Source: Zygnema cylindricum (lineage: Eukaryota > Streptophyta > Zygnematophyceae > Zygnematales > Zygnemataceae). From it: a stretch of DNA of 12,448 nt. The notes below the pieces were generated by a model. That model worked only from the letters and a program-made list of their open reading frames with translations. It made no database searches and was not told the origin of the DNA. Numbering within the stretch: the first letter of the stretch is position 1; each line of letters begins with the position of its first letter. Below, in pieces: positions 7,790-12,448 of this stretch. The stretch lies in contig JBBHKE010001174.1 of the NCBI GenBank assembly GCA_037447655.1, positions 64,001 through 76,448 on the forward strand, given 5' to 3'. Both the position numbers and the translations under genes were made by a program.

Positions 7790-8663
7790 GGCAAACTTTG
7801 GCCAGCCATAACTATCAATTTACTTGACCATTTTCAGTGATTCTTTTTGCTACGGACTCAGGGGAGTCCTGGATACAGATGGGTGTAGTCGGTCAGAGTT
7901 TTGTCCGCCACGGTAGCGGTATTTATAAGGGAAAGTCAAAGTGGTGAATGTGTCCAAATCTCATATTCTAACTTTGCATTTTGTGGTGGAACTGAGCACG
8001 CAGAAAGTGTTATACACAGGGGTGAATCTATATTGGGGTTCTGACTGTCAAGGGGTCAGTCATTTGGGTTTATATCAACTTGGAGTCGGCACTATCTAGA
8101 TTAGCTTCTTTTGGATCTGCTTTATCTGAGGGCCAATGGAGGTCTCAAACTTTAAGTCACTTCTCCCCTCTCCCTCTCACACTATTGCTTTTATCTCTCA
8201 CTTTTTAGAATGAGGCACGACATTACCGGTATTAAATGAAAGATATTTCAAAAGTAATTCTTTTGACTACCTCTATGTATGTTTTTATGGCAAGTCAATT
8301 GTGAAAAGTCGGAAAAACGAAATCGGATAGCCATGGTAGAAAGTTCTTGAATTTTGTGACGTCGACGTTGTCACAAGTGAGCATGGCGTCACAATGTCAC
8401 AAAACCCTAAACATCTGCCATGTCACAAAATTACAAAAATCTAGACGTCTACAACCGCCGCTGTTTTTGTTGGCGTCACCGATTGTCGGAAGTTTCGGAA
8501 TCGCCAATCGTCACAAAGTTAATACTCCACGCCTACAACCGTCACTTTTCAAAGTTCCGATTTCATTTTCGCACATAGGGACGCTTTTCAAAGTAGTACG
8601 GAACACTTCACTACAGTCCAAAATACTTTTTCAAAGTATCGCTTACATGGGGACGTACCCTTA

Positions 8664-9601
8664 GGCCTCTTCTCCATTAGGCACCGACAGTAATGGTACG
8701 GATATGTTTAATGGCAGAAATATTTCGTTCATTCTCCATCAGGTCGTGTCAGCAAAGAATCTATTGCGTACGTCCTTTCTTACTATTGGATGCACGTAAG
8801 TCCAGGTTCTGACGGCGAGCATAGTCAAAGATTTCCAAAATCACAATATCTGAACTCGCATCCGTACATCCAACGGCAAAATAAAAAAACGTGAGTGTAC
8901 AATTTGTACATTCGTGGTCTGTCGGTGTACCAACGGGTATAGATTCCTTTCGAAAATTTAAATATGTTCAGTCTCTAGGTTTGTTACTCGGCTCAGTAGT
9001 TAAAAAATCGTGTGTCACTATGTCCACACGGAAAAGAGATAGTCCCACACGCCGTAATAGGGTATCGCAATAGGGTTTATGTGCTTAGGGTCATTTATTT
9101 TTGTGTTTTTTTAATAAAAACAAAAACAAGTTAGAAATAAAATAACCTCGTGCGGAGAAACCGAGTTGTGGCCCCAATTAGCACGCTCTCGCGTACGAAA
9201 ACTCGCAAGGTTCAGAATCGCTGGATTTTATTCCCCCATGTCCGAAGGACGCGTGGCCTATGTCCCAATGCGTGTGGCGTATGCCACATGTAAGGGTTTT
9301 ATCCGATATCCATCGTGGATCGTACGTGACTTTTCCACATGTAAACATTTAACACGTCCAGTGTCTAGCTAAGACGTGTCTAGATAGTCTCCTCCCTAGC
9401 TAGATATTGGATAAGATGATCGCCTGCTTCGAAAACACATAATCGTACGGTCGACGTTGTCGCTCAAAAGTTTGGAGAATCTTGACGAATCTCGAATAAT
9501 CTTATTTTATGTCAAAAAAAAAAATGAAACAGTACGGCCATGTACAAAAGTGCACTTTTTCCAGTAATGAACCTCTCTTTTCAACTGATGGAGGTTCACC
9601 T
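8664..9601 (-). mobile_element. PIF/Harbinger-like element G2 (938 bp)
   Basis: It matches G1 in reverse orientation along most of its length. The start GGCCTCTTCTCCATTAGGC corresponds to the G1 right end, and a second CTCCATCAGGTCGTG lies near 8742 as in G1. The end near 9530-9601 matches the G1 left arm, including the run near 9514 and the sequence TTTGGAGAATCTTGACGAAT. TTA flanks both sides (8661-8663 and 9602-9604), the left one shared with H1. The terminal repeats are more worn than those of G1, so it is probably older. The small frames 8891-9073 and 9166-9372 lie in the register of the G1 open frame but are separated by stops. No transposase signature is seen. Confidence 0.7.
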
Positions 9602-9688
9602 TTATATTTTCAGATATATATTTTAGACTGTCCGTACTCTACCTCACATGCAGTTAATGGATAGGAAAAAAATGAAATACGAAGCTCA

Positions 9689-9740
9689 GGGTACTTTCGC
9701 ATGTACTAAAGTTACGGTTATTTTCTGTCGTTTTCCTTCA
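9689..9740 (+). mobile_element. H3, left fragment of a split PIF/Harbinger-like element
   Basis: GGGTACTTTCGCATGT followed by ACTAAAG matches the H1 end GGGTACGTCCCCATGT followed by GATAAAG. The flanking TCA (9686-9688) is a decayed TWA. The fragment stops at the TAA target of element H2 and resumes at 10530. Confidence 0.65.
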
Positions 9741-9743
9741 TAA

Positions 9744-10526
9744 GGGTGCGTCTCCATGTGCCTAAGTAAGGATTTTTCTTGTTGTTTTCTTGTAAAACTT
9801 AGAGCCGTATCGCGTAAGTTTCAACCGTACAAAAAAAATGAAAAAATTAAAATTACATTTGCGTCATCATCAAATTTGTACTACATGTTGTCGTCTTGTG
9901 TTCTTCGACCCACGGCCACGCCAAAAAACGTCATCTTCAAATTTTTCTTTAAAACACAGGGAAGATGTGTTTTAAAACAAATAATTTTTGAAAAACAAAT
10001 AGGAACACGTAATCGCAAGTGTACAAAAATTTCAAAAAACTTCAAAAAAATTCAAAAGAATTCAAGCGACGACGAAAATTGCACGATCCGCTATGTTTTG
10101 CACGTTTGCATCCAAGTACAACGAAGCAAAGTACACAATTTGTTTGGTTTTGTTCGTTTGCGCCTAGTACGGATTTTATTCCACCAGGGGTCTCAAGATT
10201 CCGATGCCATTTCACGTCAAGCGGACAAGAGACGCAAAGGCAAAATGCATCTTCTTCAACAGTGAAACGACACAGGTTGGATGGCGGTACGTCTACAGTG
10301 TCATGAAAACTCATGCGACGTCACACGCAGTTAGAAAAAATAACGCGCGTCATCAAAGATTGTAGACGTTGACAGCCGTCACTGGCATTGTCAACATATA
10401 CAACCGTCACACTCTTAAGTAACTATGTCGTTGTTACACATAGGGACGTCTGAAATCCGCGACCGCCGAATCTGCGCTAAAAAACAAAGTTTTTTCGCTA
10501 AGTTTCAAGCACATGGAGACGCACCT
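9744..10526 (+). mobile_element. PIF/Harbinger-like element H2 (783 bp), nested in H3
   Basis: The ends GGGTGCGTCTCCATGTG and their inverse differ only at the first base, and TAA flanks both sides (9741-9743 and 10527-10529). The ends are related to those of H1, and the block from GTACAAAAAAAATGAAAAAA resembles the H1 stretch from GTACAAAAAAATGAG. Near the right end, TACAACCGTCACAC and CACATAGGGACG also match H1. It splits H3, so it inserted later. The longest open frame (9756-10265, 169 codons, ATG inside the left end) is low in complexity, has many lysines and asparagines, and shows no transposase motif; I regard it as chance. Confidence 0.82.
9948..9976. repeat. 11-bp perfect hairpin in H2
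   Basis: TTTAAAACACA, a 7-nt loop, and TGTGTTTTAAA form a perfect stem about 205 bp from the left end of H2. H1 and H3 carry an unrelated palindrome at a similar distance (236-257). Confidence 0.75.
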
Positions 10527-10529
10527 TAA

Positions 10530-11107
10530 CTTATAAGAAAACGAGAAAATTTGCAACCATACCAAAAAATTGAAATTACCACCGCAGTAGTTGCGTTACC
10601 TTAAAACTTTATAGGTACATTAGTTTGTCGTATAGCGCAATGCAATTTGTTGTCTAGCGCATTTCGACCCATTTTCTCGTCCTTCCAGCACATGTTCAAA
10701 CTTTACATCAAATCACCTCTCGAGGTGATTTTAATTATTGTCCAATAAGGTGAGCAAATAGGCAGATGCTGTCGCACGTGTCGAATGTTTTTTCAATATT
10801 TGTGCGTGGAGTACCAACAAAAAAAACCCCACTGCACGTTTCTAGCCTGTGTGTATTGTTTTCTGTGCGCAGATTTTCGTACAAGATCCGTCTTTAAAAC
10901 ACACGTGTCTTCACACAGACGGCGTAAGAAAAACATTGGTCACGTGTCGATAAGTGGGATGACGAAAAAAGAAACCGCATTTCTGTGCGACATCGAAGTT
11001 AGTTTAGGGTTTTGACAGGTCGACAATGTGGCGTACAGACATGACGAAGTCACCAAAATTGTAAAACGTGCGGAGGGACGCCTCAAATTGAAGTCGAGTG
11101 TTGGAAG
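10530..11107 (+). mobile_element. H3, right fragment of the split PIF/Harbinger-like element
   Basis: After H2 and its duplicated TAA, the sequence resumes with ACCATACCAAAAAATTGAAA and later a palindrome that matches H1 in order and spacing. Its right terminus was not found. Similarity to H1 fades after about 10735, and element J begins at about 11108, so the end may be lost or displaced. The stretch includes a 76-codon open frame (10785-11015) and CACACGTGT/GTGTGTA words with no recognisable domain. Confidence 0.55.
10710..10731. repeat. 22-bp near-perfect palindrome in H3
   Basis: This is the counterpart of 6764-6785. The arms AAATCACCTC and GAGGTGATTT are perfect and only the two central bases (TC) break symmetry. 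Confidence 0.85.
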
Positions 11108-11233
11108 TACACAGTAAATCCTTATTAGAGTTAACCACTATTTTGGATTCACGAGCCTAATGCCAACAAAAAGTCAAAAACTAACGCTAATTTATATACC
11201 TACCACTAATTTGGATGTAATCGCAATAGTCTT

Positions 11234-11775
11234 TGTTCACATATTCGACGCCTGAGCATGTGAGAACAGGTTCTCGCGAATCTCCCTCGACTTTATGACT
11301 GGGAATCAAATCTGAGTGCGTTTTTCTTTGGCGGCGCACTTAATTTCTTGCGTCGACGCTTTTATATAACACTTATTTATGTACGCCCGCACAGAATAAT
11401 GAGCAATTTTCGTACGATCACATTCATTTTTCACACTACACTATTTAAATTTTTAAAAAGTTGAACATATAGCAATTAACGCAAATTAAACGGTACCTAT
11501 ATTATGTGTTCACATATTCGACACTTGAACACGTGAGAACAAGTTTTCTTGATTTTCCTTCGTCTTTATTTATTGGAATCAAATTTGAGTACGCTTTTCC
11601 GTGGCGACGCACTCAATTTCCCCTGTTGACGCCATTACCTTAATACTTATTTTGTACGTCTGTACGAAATAATAAATGGTTTTAGTACGAACTGATACAA
11701 TTTGTACACCGCACTTTAATAAATGGTTTTAGTACGAACTGATACAATTTGTACACCGCACTTTATTAATGGCAG
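11234..11775. repeat. Imperfect large tandem duplication, period about 273 bp
   Basis: The segment from 11234 (TGTTCACATATTCGAC) recurs from 11507 with the same order of blocks: GTGAGAACA, GGAATCAAAT, TGAGT-CG, GGCGCACT/GACGCACT, and a GTACG block. Similarity extends upstream of each unit (ACGCTAATTT near 11186, ACGCAAATTA near 11479). Several substitutions separate the units, so this duplication is older than the exact 47-bp one inside its second unit. Confidence 0.75.
11671..11764. repeat. Exact 47-bp tandem duplication
   Basis: 11671-11717 and 11718-11764 are identical, each starting AATAAATGGTTTTAGTACGA and ending CACCGCACTTT. With no differences, this is probably a recent event. Confidence 0.93.
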
Positions 11776-11953
11776 TTGGAATTAGAGTAGCTTACGCTAA
11801 TTAAAAAATACACATATTAACATAAAACAAAAATAAGGTTGATTAAGTTAGTAGTACTATTTTTTATTATGGCTCTTTTGCGTTAGATTAGGGTGAAGTT
11901 CCATAAGACGTTTTTGTAATCGTACGGCCAACTTTACAAACCGGGTTGATTGA

Positions 11954-12448
11954 TGGTGATCCTTCATCAGGCGAAAAATGAGGTTAATTACAGGAAAAGG
12001 TACATTTCAGTGGATCTAGCTCATTTTCATACATAGCCCTACTGTTTTTTTATTTTTTTTTAAACATGATTACTGGAGATTCGTCAAGATTCTCCAAATT
12101 TTTGGGCGACAACGTCGACCGTCCGATAATGTGTTTTCGAAGCAAGGGGTCATTTTATCCAGTGTCTAGCTACACCGCGCATCGTTATTAGTGTCAAAGT
12201 TTAAATAGTGTTAAAGTAAATATACCGTCATTGACGCTAATTAAGAATTTGAAAATAAAAAAAAAAAAATTATTCTAATTTCGGTGTTAACGCTAATTTG
12301 GGGACAGTAAAAATCGAATATTCTCCGTACGATTGTACACATTAATATATGTAGCCGTACACAATTTTAAAAATTGTACGACGGCGCCAAATCGAGTATC
12401 CGTACCGATCTGACAATTTTACGGCGGTTACGTGTCAAAGCTATACCG
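11954..12448 (+). mobile_element. PIF/Harbinger-like element G3, interrupted and cut by the window end
   Basis: It matches the left arm of G1 from CCTTCATCAGGCGAAAA through the poly-T run, the sequence around GATTCTCCAAATTTT, and CGTCCGATAA. It also matches G2 closely (CGACAACGTCGACCGT). The very end is worn: the expected TAA and GGG read TGA and TGG. At 12171 the alignment breaks at the TA of an AGCTA site where element F begins. The rest of G3 would lie beyond F, outside the window. Confidence 0.65.
12173..12448 (+). mobile_element. TA-flanked element F, left part, nested in G3
   Basis: CACCGCGCATCGTTATTAGTG follows TA (12171-12172) and matches the left end of element D (CACCGCGAATCGTAATTAGA). 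GACGCTAATTAA and AACGCTAATTTGG inside it are family words. The right end is outside the window. G1 (4807-4808) and G2 (9397-9398) preserve the uninterrupted target, AGCTAG. Two small GTAC-rich inverted stretches occur at 12359-12380. Confidence 0.7.

Larger units (their letters stand above)
7000..8340 (+). other. Putative captured host sequence inside H1
   Basis: This 1.3 kb lacks the family's repeats and differs in character from the H1 ends. It has a possible splice donor CAG-GTAAAT (GT at 7145-7146) and, about 1.06 kb later, a long pyrimidine-rich tract (about 8158-8206) ending in TTTTTAG (AG at 8207-8208), which resembles a plant or animal acceptor. Between them is a promoter-like region (listed separately). 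Small hairpins occur at 7033-7051 (CAGAGGCAG-T-CTGCCTCTG) and 7854-7869 (GGACTC-AGGG-GAGTCC). No open frame is convincing. PIF/Harbinger, MULE and CACTA elements are known to pick up gene fragments; capture here is inference. Confidence 0.35.
6529..8660 (+). mobile_element. PIF/Harbinger-like element H1 (2132 bp) with foreign cargo
   Basis: The ends GGGTACGTCCCCATGT and their inverse are perfect over 16 bp and extend imperfectly through an ATAAAGTATCG-like stretch. TTA flanks both sides (6526-6528 and 8661-8663). The first 300 bp match element H3, including a palindrome at the same offset. The last 300 bp resemble the end of H2 (shared ACAACCGTCAC, and CACATAGGGACG inside the end). The middle (about 7000-8340) shows no similarity to the other copies and is listed as cargo. 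No transposase frame was found. The right TTA is shared with element G2. The alternative, two unrelated ends that happen to face each other, is less likely because ends and duplication agree. Confidence 0.75.
11110..11910 (+). mobile_element. TA-flanked element J, internally duplicated, right end lost
   Basis: The left end follows TA (11108-11109) and matches element D at about 21 of 27 positions counted from that TA, including ATTAGAGT. The paired blocks CTAATTTAT and CTAATTTGG at 11188-11215 match D at 3446-3470 in order and nearly in spacing. A later block around CTTTATTAATGGCAG matches D near 3676-3695. No inverted right terminus was seen; similarity to D fades near 11910. The interior carries a roughly 273-bp imperfect duplication and an exact 47-bp duplication, both listed below. 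No coding capacity. Confidence 0.5.

Noticed and set aside
9756-10265. 169-codon open frame on the plus strand with an ATG
   Set aside because: It begins inside the terminal repeat of H2, is biased by A-rich runs into lysine and asparagine, and has no transposase or other motif. It is best read as a chance frame.
10042-10314. Overlapping open frames of 90-95 codons on both strands
   Set aside because: They overlap each other in several frames within a non-coding transposon and show no codon pattern or domain.
11234-11775. The 273-bp direct repeats as LTRs of a small retroelement
   Set aside because: There are no TG...CA termini, primer-binding site, polypurine tract or flanking duplication, and similarity continues outside the units. 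A tandem duplication inside element J fits better.
1-12448. CRISPR array, tRNA or rRNA gene, bacterial operon
   Set aside because: No regularly spaced identical repeats, cloverleaf sequence, rRNA core or gene-dense strand-biased layout could be found by reading both strands.

Overview
The window looks like eukaryotic nuclear DNA made almost entirely of decayed, non-autonomous DNA transposons. I found no intact protein-coding gene, rRNA, tRNA or CRISPR array, and no bacterial gene organisation. The organism cannot be named from sequence alone. A plant or other TE-rich eukaryote is plausible because miniature hAT, PIF/Harbinger-like and TA-flanked elements are packed together, but this is inference. 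All element calls rest on terminal inverted repeats (TIRs), target-site duplications (TSDs) and comparison between copies inside the window.

Layout. 1-2127: AT-rich, apparently CpG-poor sequence with a decayed coding-like stretch (about 1287-1690) that I do not recognise. 2128-3321: two direct-oriented members of a hAT-like family, one of 787 bp and one internally deleted. 3326-4051: two TA-flanked miniature elements abutting head to head and forming an 84-bp imperfect palindrome. 4054-4602: unassigned. 4606-5400: a PIF/Harbinger-like element (family G) with TAA duplications. 5564-6349: a well-preserved 786-bp hAT-like copy with a perfect 8-bp duplication, in the opposite orientation to the first two. 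6529-8660: a 2.1-kb PIF/Harbinger-like element (family H) carrying about 1.3 kb of unrelated, promoter- and intron-like sequence. 8664-9601: a second G element in inverse orientation, sharing one TTA with the preceding H element. 9689 to about 11107: a second H element split by a third, related element (9744-10526) that made its own TAA duplication. 11110 to about 11910: an internally duplicated relative of the TA-flanked family. 11954 to the window end: a third G copy, interrupted at 12173 by another TA-flanked element that runs off the window.

No genes work together here. The coherent story is a stack of nested insertions whose relative ages can partly be read: the 9744-10526 element is younger than the H copy it splits, and the element at 12173 is younger than the G copy it splits. 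The most interesting points are the palindrome that lies at exactly the same offset in two H copies once the nested element is subtracted, the foreign cargo in the large H element, and the possible reading-frame similarity between G copies. I see no convincing new functional system.
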